Origin: Mesorhizobium sp. M9A.F.Ca.ET.002.03.1.2
GTDB lineage: Bacteria; Pseudomonadota; Alphaproteobacteria; Rhizobiales; Rhizobiaceae
DNA length: 64,000 nucleotides
Direction: 5' to 3'
Assembly: GCF_003952365.1 (NCBI RefSeq)
Contig: NZ_CP034443.1
Location: forward strand, 2,597,001-2,661,000
Under the pieces are notes generated by a model, which saw nothing but the letters and a program-made list of their open reading frames with translations, was not told the DNA's origin and did no database searches. Position numbers and translations under genes: made by a program. The first letter of the stretch is position 1. Each line of letters starts with the position of its first letter. Positions 1 through 9,453 of the stretch are shown one piece after another.

Positions 1-639
1 CGCCAGATTGCCGAGGCGGTGCAGATCCACACCAAGGCTTCGCGGTTCGATGCGATGGCAAAGGCGCAAGAGATGCTCCGTCTTGTCCGCATTGCGGACC
101 CCGAGCGTCGCGTCAACAACTATCCTCACGAAATGTCGGGCGGGATGCGCCAGCGCGCCATGATCGCCATGGCTCTTGCCTGCTCACCAGAACTATTGAT
201 CGCCGACGAGCCAACCACTGCGCTTGACGTTACTATCCAGGCGCAGATCCTGCGGCTCATGGTCGATCTGAAAGAGCGTACGGGAACGGCCGTTATGTTC
301 ATTACGCATGACCTGGGCGTTATAGCCGAGACATGCCAACGCGTGATTGTTATGTATGCTGGCCGAATCGTCGAGCAAGCGACCGTAACTGATCTGTTTG
401 CGCGTCCGGCGCATCCTTACACTCAGGGCCTCATGCGATCGGTGCCTGACCGGCGGCGCGGCCGACAGCGCCGCCTTCCGGAAATTCCCGGCATTGTCCC
501 AAGTCTTCGCGAGCCCATTGTCGGGTGCAGCTTTGCTCCTCGCTGCCCGTTCGCTATCGACATTTGCCGCGACACGACCCCCCCCTGCGTGATGTCGGGT
601 CGAGCCACGCCGCAGCTTGCTGGCGCGCCGAAGAGGTGA
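1..639 (+). CDS. dppD: Oligo/dipeptide ABC transporter ATP-binding protein (DppD/OppD type), 5' partial
   Basis: The gene is open from base 1, so its start and Walker A lie outside the window. What remains is the C-terminal part of a nucleotide-binding domain: the ABC signature [15 protein letters not shown], Walker [15 protein letters not shown] and the switch histidine in ITHDLGV. It ends with the oligopeptide/dipeptide-transporter C-terminal region, including the cysteine-containing [11 protein letters not shown] stretch. That tail assigns it to the peptide-importer ATPase family, which energises uptake at the inner membrane. It is followed after 7 bases by its partner ATPase. The permease genes are presumably further upstream. 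Family assignment is firm; the peptide substrate cannot be read from the sequence. Confidence 0.93.
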   Translation, partial: RQIAEAVQIHTKASRFDAMAKAQEMLRLVRIADPERRVNNYPHEMSGGMRQRAMIAMALACSPELLIADEPTTALDVTIQAQILRLMVDLKERTGTAVMFITHDLGVIAETCQRVIVMYAGRIVEQATVTDLFARPAHPYTQGLMRSVPDRRRGRQRRLPEIPGIVPSLREPIVGCSFAPRCPFAIDICRDTTPPCVMSGRATPQLAGAPKR

Positions 640-646
640 TGAGCGC

Positions 647-1681
647 ATGAACGGTCCTCTGCTGAAAGTCGAGAATCTGACCAAGCACTACCCGCTTGGC
701 TCGGGAATCTTCAAGAAAAGCATTCCGGTAATCCGGGCGGTGGAGGATGTATCGTTTTCCGTCGAGGCGGGCGAGACGCTTTGCATCGTCGGCGAATCCG
801 GCTGCGGCAAGTCCACCGTGGCGCGGCTCCTGATGCGGCTCGTGGAACCGACGGGCGGGCGCGTGCTGATCGACGGGACCGACATTGCGAGCCTCAAGAA
901 GGACGCGCTTCACGCCTGGCGCCGTCGGATGCAGATGGTTTTTCAGGATCCTTACTCGTCGCTGAACCCCCGTCTCACCGCCGGACAGATCATCACCGAA
1001 CCCGTCGAGAATTTCGAGCGCCTCAGCCGGAAGCAGCGCACCGCGCTTGCTGCGGACCTTCTCCAGAAGGTCGGAATGTCGCCCGAGATGATGCACAGGC
1101 TCCCGTCCGAGTTGTCGGGCGGCCAGCGGCAGCGCCTCGGCATCGCGCGGGCGCTGGCCCTCCAGCCCTCGCTCATCATCGCCGACGAGGCGGTGTCAGC
1201 CCTTGACGTATCAGTGCAGGCACAGATCTTGAATCTGCTTCTGGATCTCCAGCAGCAGATGGGCATTGCCTTCGTCTTCATCTCACATGACCTTAGCGTC
1301 GTGGAGCATATCGGCCATCGTGTCGCGGTCATGTATTTGGGTCGGATAGTGGAACTCGCACCATGCGAGGCGCTCTTCGCCAAACCGGTCCATCCCTACA
1401 CGGAGGCGCTGATCGCAGCAGCCCCGGTCCCGGATCCGACGCGGGCTCGGCTGGAGGTGCCCGTGGAAGGCGAGGTGCCAAGCCCGATCAACCCGCCGCG
1501 CGGGTGCGCGTTTCACCCGCGCTGCCCGCTCGCGGTGGAGCGTTGCCGCATCGAAGTACCACCTCCGGTGCCGATGCCAGATGGGCGGGTCGTGGCCTGT
1601 CATGTGCGTGCTCCGGCTACAGAGAACATCCCGACCCAACCGGCTGTAGCAGACGATCATTCGCCTGCTCATGTGTCTTAG
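647..1681 (+). CDS. dppF: Oligo/dipeptide ABC transporter ATP-binding protein (DppF/OppF type)
   Basis: Second ATPase of the importer, 344 aa from the ATG at 647 (MNGPLLKVENLTKHYP). An in-frame start 10 codons upstream would lie inside dppD and is less likely. Visible motifs are Walker A GESGCGKST, Q-loop MVFQDPYSSLNP, signature LSGGQRQRLGIARAL, Walker B LIIADEAVSALDVS and the ISHDLSV switch. The C-terminal oligopeptide-transporter extension carries GCAFHPRCPLA. DppD- and DppF-type ATPases work as a heterodimer. The 7-base gap after dppD indicates one transcript. No permease gene follows, so the transporter depends on genes upstream of the window. Confidence 0.95.
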   Translation: MNGPLLKVENLTKHYPLGSGIFKKSIPVIRAVEDVSFSVEAGETLCIVGESGCGKSTVARLLMRLVEPTGGRVLIDGTDIASLKKDALHAWRRRMQMVFQDPYSSLNPRLTAGQIITEPVENFERLSRKQRTALAADLLQKVGMSPEMMHRLPSELSGGQRQRLGIARALALQPSLIIADEAVSALDVSVQAQILNLLLDLQQQMGIAFVFISHDLSVVEHIGHRVAVMYLGRIVELAPCEALFAKPVHPYTEALIAAAPVPDPTRARLEVPVEGEVPSPINPPRGCAFHPRCPLAVERCRIEVPPPVPMPDGRVVACHVRAPATENIPTQPAVADDHSPAHVS

Positions 1682-1758
1682 CCTCATCACCCGGTCCTAG
1701 GTATGGGAAACGCAATAGCTGCAGTCAAAATGCAAATTCGTGAAAGGTAGGAGATCTT

Positions 1759-3153
1759 ATGGACTCGCATGAAGATGGTCGCCCTCCGATCCAGCAGGAT
1801 GGTGGCTTTGATACGGTGGGTTCGATTGCCACGAACGTTGCAGACGGCTTCACGATGGCCGCAGTCGGCGACCTTCTCTTCGCTCGGCCCGTAACAAAAG
1901 GCTATCATCCCGGCTTGGCTGATGTCCTCAGGATCTTTGATAAGGCTGACGTCGTTTTCGGAAATCTGGAGACCAACATCTTGGATGTTCAGTCTAAAGG
2001 AAGTCCCCAGGCTGAGTACGGTGGTGCGTATTGCATCAGCGCCCCAGAGCTGGGACGTGACTTAAAGACGATGGGCTTCAATATGCTCAGTCGCGCGAAT
2101 AACCACACACTTGACTGGGGCGTCGAAGGGATGCGCGAAACAACCCGGGCGCTTGACGAGAACGGGATCATCCATGCAGGTGCCGGCGAAAACCTGGCAC
2201 AAGCCGGCGCAGCTCGCTTCTTGGAAACCTCGCGCGGTCGCGTTGCGTTGGTTTCGTTTGCGACGACGTTCTCGCCGATGTCCCGTGGGTGCAATCCCGC
2301 CGGCGATGCGCCAGGCAGACCAGGACTCAACGCCCTTCGTTTCACGACGAGCATCGTAGTCCCGCCCGAGATGCTCGAGAGCTTGAGACGGGTGCGCGAA
2401 GTGTTACCAGGCTACAATCCCGCCGGACAGGATTCCAGCCGGGTCGTACTGGGCGGGGTGACATACAAAGCGGGCAACAAAGCCGGTTACAGCTTCGAAA
2501 CAGACCCTCGCGACGTCGCCGGTATTCTGCGAAACGTTCGTCAGGGCAAGCAGTTCTCCGACTTCTGCATCGTCACGAACCACGGACACGAGCCCGGGGA
2601 ATGGAGCCAGGAGCCGCCTGACTACGAACAATCGTTTGCCCGCAGGCTCATTGATGCCGGAGCAGACGCATACGTCGTACACGGACCGCATCTGTTGCGA
2701 GGCATCGAGATCTACAAAGGGCGACCGATTTTTTATAGCTTGGGGAATTTCTTCTGTCAGGATCTCCGGTCGCCGGTAGGCGCTGATATGTTCGAGGCAT
2801 ACGGCAAGGACCCTCAGGTTGATACGGATGCTGAGGTGACCGTAGATGAGGTGGCAAAAGGATATCCGACGGCAGCAGGATTTGTAGGCCCCCAATCCGA
2901 TGCGGTCTATTATGAGAGCGTTGTCACTATCAGCCGCTTTGAGCAGAACCGGCTTGCTGAATTGAGGCTCTATCCAATCGAACTCCGCCGCTCGAACAGG
3001 TTTGCCAACCGGGGAGTGCCGCGTCTTGCTCCCGCAGCTCAGGGAATAGCCATTCTGGAGCGTCTCCAAAAGCTCTCCAAGCCGTTTGGCACCGAGATCG
3101 CCATCGAGAACGACGTCGGACTGATTCGACTGCGACCCAGCTCGGCGCAATGA
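1759..3153 (+). CDS. CapA-family (poly-gamma-glutamate capsule type) metallophosphatase-like protein
   Basis: 464 aa, preceded by GGTAGGAG about 9 bases before the ATG. The pattern fits the CapA/PgsA family: an early AAVGDLLFARP block (metal-binding Asp), FGNLETNI, SRANNHTLDWG, then ITNHGHEPG-like VTNHGHEPG and VVHGPHLLRGIE with paired His residues, and YSLGNFFCQ near residue 330. These blocks form the metallophosphatase-like core. CapA proteins are classically linked to poly-gamma-glutamate production, but stand-alone soluble versions such as this one, with no signal peptide or membrane segment, are common beside peptide transporters. I infer a hydrolase acting on a peptide-like substrate; this is not shown by the sequence. 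Confidence 0.85.
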   Translation: MDSHEDGRPPIQQDGGFDTVGSIATNVADGFTMAAVGDLLFARPVTKGYHPGLADVLRIFDKADVVFGNLETNILDVQSKGSPQAEYGGAYCISAPELGRDLKTMGFNMLSRANNHTLDWGVEGMRETTRALDENGIIHAGAGENLAQAGAARFLETSRGRVALVSFATTFSPMSRGCNPAGDAPGRPGLNALRFTTSIVVPPEMLESLRRVREVLPGYNPAGQDSSRVVLGGVTYKAGNKAGYSFETDPRDVAGILRNVRQGKQFSDFCIVTNHGHEPGEWSQEPPDYEQSFARRLIDAGADAYVVHGPHLLRGIEIYKGRPIFYSLGNFFCQDLRSPVGADMFEAYGKDPQVDTDAEVTVDEVAKGYPTAAGFVGPQSDAVYYESVVTISRFEQNRLAELRLYPIELRRSNRFANRGVPRLAPAAQGIAILERLQKLSKPFGTEIAIENDVGLIRLRPSSAQ

Positions 3154-3367
3154 CACGGCATGTCATGATGTCTCGGGTGCAGCTAGGCGAATCCCCCGCC
3201 CGAGGGCACTAGCCAGGGCCGTTGGGCCGCGAGACTTGGGCTTTGCCCAACCGCTGGTACTTGCAATAGAGGCCTACGACCCGACCAATCAGAACAATTT
3301 GTCAGAACACCTGGGCCACGTGGACTACCTGCCATACGTTTTCAACGAACGAGGAGACTATTGATAC

Positions 3368-4612
3368 ATGCTCGAATTCAATGGACAGCACTTTCTCGAT
3401 GGCCGCGCGTCTAATCCCAATGCACTCGGCTGGATGCGCGGTGCGCCGCCCCCCGCGGACAAGCGCATAACTTTCGAGAGCGACGAATTCCTCAACTTTC
3501 CGCAGCTGCGCTGGTCGCTGTCGCACATGCGCGAGCTTGTGCCGTCTGTCAACGTGTGGCGTGGGCGGGGTGGCCCTGCGCTGCTCGAACGCAGCGACAA
3601 GACCGCGGAAATCGACGCTCTCACCTTTGCCGACGCGAACGGACGCATGCGCCGTTTCGACGAGGCGCTCTACGATACCTACACAGACGGAATCGTGGTT
3701 CTGCATCGCGGGCGTATCGTTTATGAGCGATACTTCGGCGCGCTCGAGCGGCACCTACCGCATGCATTGCACTCGGTTACGAAGTCATATGCGGGTACGA
3801 TCGCCGCGGCGCTCGTGCACGAAGGCGTGCTCGACGACTCCAAAGCGCTCGCGCACTACCTACCGGAGCTGCGCGGCAGCGCATTCGAGGACGCGACGCT
3901 GCGCCAGGTAATGGACATGCAGACAGGCCTCGACTACAGCGAGAACTACGCCGATAGGCACGCTAGCTTCTGGGCGCATGCTCGCGCCTGCGGCTGGCGA
4001 CCTCGGCCTGCTGGGTACAGCGGTCCGCAGACTTTGTTCGACTACTTGTGCACGCTCCGCAAGAAAGGCGTACACGGCGAATTCGTTGACTACAAGACCG
4101 TGAATACCGATGTGCTGGCCTGGGTAATGAACCGCGTAACCGGGCACTCCTTCGCACAACTGCTGCATGAACGCCTGTGGGCTCCACTCGGTTGCGAAGA
4201 GGACGGATATGTCTTCGTGGATTCCGCGGGCACAGCAATGGCTGGAGCCGGCCTGTCGGCGACCGTGCGCGATTTGGCGCGCTTCGGCGAGCTTATGCGA
4301 CGCCACGGCGAGTGGAACGGGAAACAGCTGATACCTAGCTCAGTTATAGAGGACGTCCAAAATGGGGACGCCCCGTCCAAATTCGCGTATGAGGAGATGC
4401 AGGGCTATGCGTATCGAAGCCAATGGTGGGTGACGCATGATGAACTGGCCGCATTCTTGGGTCGAGGCATGCACGGCCAACTGCTCTACATCGCGCCAAG
4501 AGCGGAGATGGTGGTGGCGCGCTTGGCGTCTCATCCCGTAGCGGGCAGCTCCGGAAACATTCCGATTACTCTGCCACAGATGCTAGAACTGGGTCGGGCC
4601 CTGTCCGCATAG
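3368..4612 (+). CDS. Serine hydrolase of the beta-lactamase fold, NylB (6-aminohexanoate-dimer hydrolase) like
   Basis: 414 aa; AGGAG lies about 12 bases before the ATG at 3368. The nucleophile motif is HSVTKS, with Ser136 and Lys139 as the SxxK pair. Further blocks are YLPELRGSAFEDATLRQVMD, MQTGLDYSENYAD, NTDVLAWVMNRVTG and GMHGQLLYIAPRAEMVV. These blocks match nylon-oligomer hydrolase NylB and its relatives more closely than class C beta-lactamases or DD-peptidases. Family members hydrolyse short linear amides or esters in the cytoplasm. Its place between a peptide importer and a peptide-binding protein suggests an amide or peptide substrate. A decayed tandem copy follows directly. The exact substrate is unknown. 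Confidence 0.85.
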   Translation: MLEFNGQHFLDGRASNPNALGWMRGAPPPADKRITFESDEFLNFPQLRWSLSHMRELVPSVNVWRGRGGPALLERSDKTAEIDALTFADANGRMRRFDEALYDTYTDGIVVLHRGRIVYERYFGALERHLPHALHSVTKSYAGTIAAALVHEGVLDDSKALAHYLPELRGSAFEDATLRQVMDMQTGLDYSENYADRHASFWAHARACGWRPRPAGYSGPQTLFDYLCTLRKKGVHGEFVDYKTVNTDVLAWVMNRVTGHSFAQLLHERLWAPLGCEEDGYVFVDSAGTAMAGAGLSATVRDLARFGELMRRHGEWNGKQLIPSSVIEDVQNGDAPSKFAYEEMQGYAYRSQWWVTHDELAAFLGRGMHGQLLYIAPRAEMVVARLASHPVAGSSGNIPITLPQMLELGRALSA

Positions 4613-4769
4613 CGTACGTGGAGCAGCCTGGGATCTGCTTGCACTTTGAGCGGAGACCTACACCGGCCACGTCGCCTCTACGCGCTTGAGGGGGTTCGCC
4701 GAGCCAGAATGGATTTGTCAGAAACCGTGATGCACACGTCGGCAACGAACGAGGAGAGACTCGACACGC

Positions 4770-5501
4770 ATGCTCGAATTGGACAGACAGCGCTACCTCG
4801 GCGGCCGCGCGTCCGATCCCGATTAACTCGGCGCGGTGCTCCGCCGCCGGCGGACAAGCGCATCACTTTCGAAAAGTCTCGCATTCCTCGATTTTCCGCA
4901 GTTGCGCTTGGTCCCTGTCGCATATGCGCGAGCTGGTGCCGACGATCTACGTGAGGCGGGGGCGGGGCGGGCCTACGTTGCTCGATCGCTGCGACCAGAC
5001 CGCCGACATCGACGCGCTCTCCTTCGCCGACGCGGACGGGCGCGTGCGCCGGTTCGCTCTACGATACCTGCACGGACGGGATCGTTTTACATCGTGGGCG
5101 CATCGTCTACGAGCGCTATTTTGGCGCGCTTGAGCCGCACCTGCCGCATGCGTGCTGGTCCGTCACGACGTCATATCGGCCACGCTCGCCGCGGCGCTCA
5201 TATATGAAAGCGTGCTCGACGAATCCAAGGCGTTTGCGCACTATCTGCCGGAGCTGCGCGGCAGCGCGTTCGAAGAGGCCACGCTGCGCCAGGCCATGGA
5301 CATGCAGACAGGCCTACACGACAGCGAGGACTATGATGACAAAAGCTCCTTGGCCTACACCGACCACGTGGCCTCTACGCGCTTCAGAGGGATCGCGGCA
5401 GTGTGGGCGGCGCCTGCTCGGCGCAGGCGCGCAACCACCTTCTCCGCCTTGTGCGCCACATACAGAAGCTGGCCGTGCATGCCTCTGCCTAGGAAGGCGT
5501 T
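4770..5501 (+). pseudogene. Decayed tandem copy of the NylB-like serine hydrolase, with an inverted 3' piece
   Basis: The leader AACGAACGAGGAGA and the first codons repeat those of the intact gene at 3368, followed by recognisable pieces: the ADKRIT block, the MRELVP block, the YLPELRGSAFEEATLRQAMD region and the MDMQTGL block. A stop appears about 19 codons in (CCC GAT TAA), there are several frameshifts, and the middle is deleted. The piece equivalent to FLGRGMHGQLLY (4459-4540 in the intact gene) lies in reverse orientation at 5421-5501. Part of the post-gene sequence (4655-4705, CCTCTACGCGCTT) is repeated at 5350-5400. It is clearly non-functional. Confidence 0.88.
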
Positions 5502-5634
5502 GTGTGATCTACTAACCGCCGGCGCAAGAGCCTGCAGGGCGAAGTGATGCCCGGTCCCGCCGAAAGCTGAGAATTGTCCAACGAGAAGATCGCAAATGAG
5601 CTGCCGCGTGCGCAAGGCGGAGGCTGAGGCTGAG

Positions 5635-5703
5635 ACATTTCAAACCACGACGCTTTGTGCTGTCCGTGTTTCAGCAGCTGACGCATTTTGGGGCAAACCC
5701 TCC
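5635..5703 (+). repeat. Repeated ~70-bp element, copy A
   Basis: This segment shares most of its length with segments at 7767-7836 and 9928-9998. The common core reads CATTTCAAAC, then a GC-rich arm, GTGTTTCA, and GCATTTTGG. It contains CACGACGC and GTCCGTG arms that could form a hairpin. It lies about 124 bases before the peptide-binding-protein gene, in the same orientation as the other copies. It could be a shared regulatory leader or operator, or a small dispersed palindromic repeat. Confidence 0.7.
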
Positions 5704-5826
5704 TGCCCAGGTGCTACCCTACGCGTCCTCGAACGTGTTTGTGAAGACGAATGCTTCGCCCGTGGTCGACAAGACGTAATAAGCGCGGATTAACCCGCGC
5801 CAGTGGCTCAAAAGGGGAACTGAAAG

Positions 5827-7416
5827 ATGACGATTTCTCGACGCAACCTCTTCAAGGTGGGTGTCGCCGCCGGAGCGGCTTTATCGATCCCTTCTGTCCT
5901 GCGGGCGCAGACATCACCGGCTCCCGACCGGACTGTCCGCATGGTGATAGGCCTCGGTGTGTTCGACCCGGTCGTTTCAACGTCTGACACCACCTTCACC
6001 CACGCCTTCGCGATTTACGATACGCTGTTCGGGGTCGATTCGACGTTTGCACCGCATCCGCAGATGGTGGGAAAGTGGCGCGTATCCGACGACAGGAAGA
6101 CCTATACCTTCGAGCTCCGCGATGGTCTCGGATGGCACGACGGCACCCTCGTTACCGCGGCGGACTGTGTCGCCTCAATCCATCGCTGGGGCGAGGTGGC
6201 TCCCGGCGGGCAGTTGCTCATAGCTCGGGCCAGGGATATCTCGAAAAAGGATGACAAGACCTTCACAATCGCGCTTAAGGAGCCGATGGGCGCTCTGCTC
6301 AGCATCCTGGCTTTCCAAGGCCCATTCATCATGCGCGAGAAGGACGCGAATCTTCCCCCAACGGAGCAGGTAACCGCGAATATCGGATCGGGGCCCTTCA
6401 AGTTCAATCACACTCTTGCCAAGCCGGGCGCGAGCTTCACCTACGACCGCAATGAAAAATACGTACCACGTACCGAAGCGCCCGACGGACTGGCCGGCGG
6501 GAAGATCGTTAAGGTCGATCGTGTCATCTGGGATAATATAGCCGATCAGCAGACGGCCTTGGCGGCCCTGCAAGCAGGTGAGGTTGATTTTCTCTCGCTG
6601 CCGCCAGTTGATCTCTTGCCGGTCATCGAGAGCGATCCCAACCTTGAACTGCAAGTTCTGGACAAGACGGGTCAGGATATGTTCCTGAGCATGAACTGTC
6701 TGCAAAAGCCGTTCGACAACGTGAAGGTTCGCCAAGCGATGCTTCACCTGGTCGATCAGGAGGCTGTGATGCGCGCCGCGTTCGGCGACCCAAAATACTT
6801 CCGCACTGTCACTTCGATCTTTGGAAACGAAACGCCGATGTCCAATGACGAAAATACGGGATGGTTCAAAAAGGGCGGCGACCCGGAAAAGGCCAAGCAA
6901 CTCCTCAAGGAGGCGGGATATGCAGGCGAGAAAGTCGTCATTCTCGAAACCACGGATTGGCGGGAGGCCGACAATGCCGCGCAGTTCCTAGCGGTCGAGC
7001 TGCGAAAAATCGGGGTCAATGCCGAGCTTGCGCCGAGCGACTGGAGCGCGGCTACCGCCCGCCTCGATAACAAGGGCCCCGTGGAGGACGGAGGCTGGAG
7101 CATCTTCATAACTAGCGAACCTGAAGCGATACGCGGCAATGTTATCACGGCCGTGACCCTGACCATGAATGGCGAAAAAGGTTGGGTCGGTTGGCCGCAG
7201 AATGACGAATATGAGGCTCTTCGCGCCAAATGGGCAGATGTCGAAACGCTCGAAGAACGGAAGGCAATTGCCCGCAAGATGCAGCGAATATTTTGGGACT
7301 ATGCTTCCCAGGTTCCGTTAGGTCAACAAATCACGCCAATCGCGCGCCGCAAGACACTCACTGGCCTCATTGGCGTGCCGGCGTGGATCCCTATGTGGAA
7401 CATGCAGAAGGCTTGA
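5827..7416 (+). CDS. Peptide/nickel ABC transporter substrate-binding protein, Tat-exported (SBP_bac_5 family)
   Basis: 529 aa with a twin-arginine signal peptide: SRRNLFK, a hydrophobic stretch GVAAGAALSIPSV, and probable cleavage after LRA near residue 27. The mature part is a typical family 5 extracytoplasmic binding protein: YDTLFGVD, WRVSDDRKTYTFELRDGLGW, FKFNHTLAKPG, VDRVIWDNIADQQTALAALQ and VRQAMLHLVDQEAVM. Such proteins capture oligopeptides or related ligands in the periplasm and deliver them to Dpp/Opp permeases. GGGGAACTGAAAG just before the ATG provides the ribosome site. The next gene, a permease, is truncated, so this protein may work with the ATPases at the left end or be orphaned. 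Confidence 0.94.
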   Translation: MTISRRNLFKVGVAAGAALSIPSVLRAQTSPAPDRTVRMVIGLGVFDPVVSTSDTTFTHAFAIYDTLFGVDSTFAPHPQMVGKWRVSDDRKTYTFELRDGLGWHDGTLVTAADCVASIHRWGEVAPGGQLLIARARDISKKDDKTFTIALKEPMGALLSILAFQGPFIMREKDANLPPTEQVTANIGSGPFKFNHTLAKPGASFTYDRNEKYVPRTEAPDGLAGGKIVKVDRVIWDNIADQQTALAALQAGEVDFLSLPPVDLLPVIESDPNLELQVLDKTGQDMFLSMNCLQKPFDNVKVRQAMLHLVDQEAVMRAAFGDPKYFRTVTSIFGNETPMSNDENTGWFKKGGDPEKAKQLLKEAGYAGEKVVILETTDWREADNAAQFLAVELRKIGVNAELAPSDWSAATARLDNKGPVEDGGWSIFITSEPEAIRGNVITAVTLTMNGEKGWVGWPQNDEYEALRAKWADVETLEERKAIARKMQRIFWDYASQVPLGQQITPIARRKTLTGLIGVPAWIPMWNMQKA

Positions 7417-7422
7417 GGCGCA

Positions 7423-7600
7423 ATGGCCGCCTATCTCCTTCGCCGGTCGATTTCGACCATCGCCGTCACGGCGATGGTCGGACTCTCCGTTTTCTGCTTC
7501 TCAGTCCGGCGCCCGGCGACCGGCAGCCATGATCGCTGGCGAGTCGGCGACGCCACAGATGACGCCTGGTATTCGCTTGAGGCGCGCCGGCGACCACTAG
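7423..7600 (+). pseudogene. Truncated and frameshifted DppB-type permease
   Basis: The 5' end starts 6 bases after the binding-protein stop, as expected in an operon. MAAYLLRRSISTIAVTAMVG is the usual first membrane segment of a DppB-type permease. The reading frame then shifts near 7500: RLxPGDRQPMIAGESATPQM continues in a different frame, matching the usual PGDP..IAGE.AT block. No further permease sequence follows. The second permease gene and local ATPases are also absent, so an original dppABCDF-like cluster has been cut down here. Confidence 0.8.
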
Positions 7601-7766
7601 GTAACCAAAGGTGCGAAGCGGTTCCTTACGTCGGACATGAACGGCGCTCGATTACCGGTTTCGCCTTCGCCGATCTGTCATCCCGAAACGCGTGACCTTT
7701 CACGCAGCCGCGTTACAGCCGATTTCCCGAACTGGTCAGACAGCGACACATCCAAAAGGCTGACGA

Positions 7767-7836
7767 GATCACAAACCACGCCGCTTCGTGCGGTCCGTGT
7801 TTCAAAAGCCGATGCATTTTGGCCCAAAACTACCTT
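7767..7836 (+). repeat. Repeated ~70-bp element, copy B
   Basis: Second copy of the element seen at 5635 and 9928. It has the clearest inner hairpin: CACGCCGC TTCGT GCGGTCCGTG, flanked by AAAC and TTT. It ends about 60 bases before the D-aminopeptidase-like gene and shares orientation with the other copies. Confidence 0.7.
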
Positions 7837-7896
7837 CTCCATGCGTCATATCTCCTGAAGGACGTCCACCAGCATCACCACCGAGGAATGACGATC

Positions 7897-9453
7897 ATGA
7901 CCAGGGCACCCACCGATTTTGACAAGCGCGTCGACGCATTGTTCAGCGAGTTCAGCGGGCCGGAAATGCCTGGCGCTGTCGTCGCGGTGACCGAGAACGG
8001 TCGCGAGATTTTCGCCAAGGCCTATGGTTTGGCGAACATCAACTACGACGTCCCGATGGGGCGCAAGACCATCATCCGCATCGGTTCGCAGAGCAAGCAG
8101 TTCGCTGTGTTGCTGATCCTGATGCTGGAGGCAGAAGGCAAGCTCACTCTGGATGACGAGGTGCAGAAGCACCTGCCCTATGTGCCCCGGCTCGAGTACC
8201 CGGTCACCCTCAGGCATCTGGCCTCCAACACCAGTGGCTACCGGGACCATTTGGATGGCATGATCGTTAGCGGTCTATCAATCTTCGCGCCGTCCGACCG
8301 CCAGACCGTCCGTGATGTGATCGCCAAGCAGGACGCGCTCAACTTCAAGCCCGGCAGCGCGATGATCTATTCGAACGCCGGCTTCTTCATGCTGTCTGAC
8401 ATCATAGAGCAGATCGAGGGTGCGCCCTTCAACGAGGTCCTGCACAAGCGCATCACCAGCCCGCTCGGCATGAACGACACCTCGCTCGTGTTGCGCGACG
8501 GCATGGCGATAAAGCGCCTGGCCGCCCACTATACGAAACGCGCTGACGGTTGGATCCAACTGGGCTGGGGGCTGGAATTCGGCGGCGAAGGTGGCATGGT
8601 TTCGACGCTCAACGACATGGTGGTCTGGCAGCAGAACCTGATCGACGCTAAAGTCGGAAAGACGGAAATGTATCGGCGCATGGCGACGCCTTGTGTCTTC
8701 GACAATGGCGCGAACGGCTTCTACGGGCTTGGTTTGGTGACGGACGTCTATCGCGGCCGCCGCGCGGTCGGCCACGGCGGCTCCGTTGCTGGCGGCAATT
8801 CGCAATCAATGCGCTTCATCGACGGCGGGCTCGGTATTGTTATCATTGCCAACAACGACCAAGTCGCCGCCTTCGCGGTTGCTCGCCGTATCGCCGACAT
8901 CTATTTCGGCGACGCCGCACCAGCGCCGATCGAACTTGCTCCCGGCCGCTACCGGCAGGAAGGCGGCCCCGATGTGTTCGAGATCGTCGCGAAGGATGGC
9001 GTGCCGACCTTCCTCGATTCCGGTGGTGTGTGCGGGTTCGATTTCGGCCATCCAGGTGGCGCCAAGCCCGAGCGCGGGATCACCGACCTGGTTCTTAGCC
9101 CCCGGCCGGACGGCAAAGTCGACGGCATCTTCTGCGGCACACCGAGGCTCTACGCACCCTTGGGCCCGGACGCCAGGGCAGCCGCACCTCTCGCCGGTCG
9201 CTACGCCAACAAGGCGCAAGGCCTAGAGGTCGAGATCGATGGCGATGCGCAGCGTGGCATGTTCCGCCTGCGCTCCGATCTCGGCTCAATGAACGCGCCC
9301 ATCATCACCGCGGCCAGCGATCTCTGGTTCCTGCTCCAGCCCGGCACCAACATGCGTCACGATCCGCACTGGAGGGCGACGCTGAGCGTCACCGCCGACG
9401 GTTTCGAGATAAACTCGGACCGCGTCAAGAAATGGCGCTTCACGCGAGCCTGA
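7897..9453 (+). CDS. D-aminopeptidase-like serine hydrolase (peptidase family S12)
   Basis: 518 aa from the ATG at 7897, chosen because GAGGA (7883-7887) is correctly spaced for it; an ATG at 7888 would touch that site. The catalytic domain (about residues 10-340) shows SQSK (Ser64, Lys67), the YSN triad (Tyr158-Asn160) and GHGGSVAGG. The length, the positions of these motifs and a roughly 170-residue C-terminal portion that looks like two beta-barrel domains match Ochrobactrum D-aminopeptidase DAP. DAP removes N-terminal D-residues from peptides and D-amino-acid amides in the cytoplasm. A related beta-lactamase-fold esterase cannot be excluded. The neighbouring peptide transport and aminotransferase genes support a role in peptide catabolism. 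Confidence 0.83.
   Translation: MTRAPTDFDKRVDALFSEFSGPEMPGAVVAVTENGREIFAKAYGLANINYDVPMGRKTIIRIGSQSKQFAVLLILMLEAEGKLTLDDEVQKHLPYVPRLEYPVTLRHLASNTSGYRDHLDGMIVSGLSIFAPSDRQTVRDVIAKQDALNFKPGSAMIYSNAGFFMLSDIIEQIEGAPFNEVLHKRITSPLGMNDTSLVLRDGMAIKRLAAHYTKRADGWIQLGWGLEFGGEGGMVSTLNDMVVWQQNLIDAKVGKTEMYRRMATPCVFDNGANGFYGLGLVTDVYRGRRAVGHGGSVAGGNSQSMRFIDGGLGIVIIANNDQVAAFAVARRIADIYFGDAAPAPIELAPGRYRQEGGPDVFEIVAKDGVPTFLDSGGVCGFDFGHPGGAKPERGITDLVLSPRPDGKVDGIFCGTPRLYAPLGPDARAAAPLAGRYANKAQGLEVEIDGDAQRGMFRLRSDLGSMNAPIITAASDLWFLLQPGTNMRHDPHWRATLSVTADGFEINSDRVKKWRFTRA

Noticed and set aside
554..1383. Minus-strand open frames opposite the dppD/dppF genes
   Set aside because: They are antisense to firmly identified ATPase genes and have no domain similarity.
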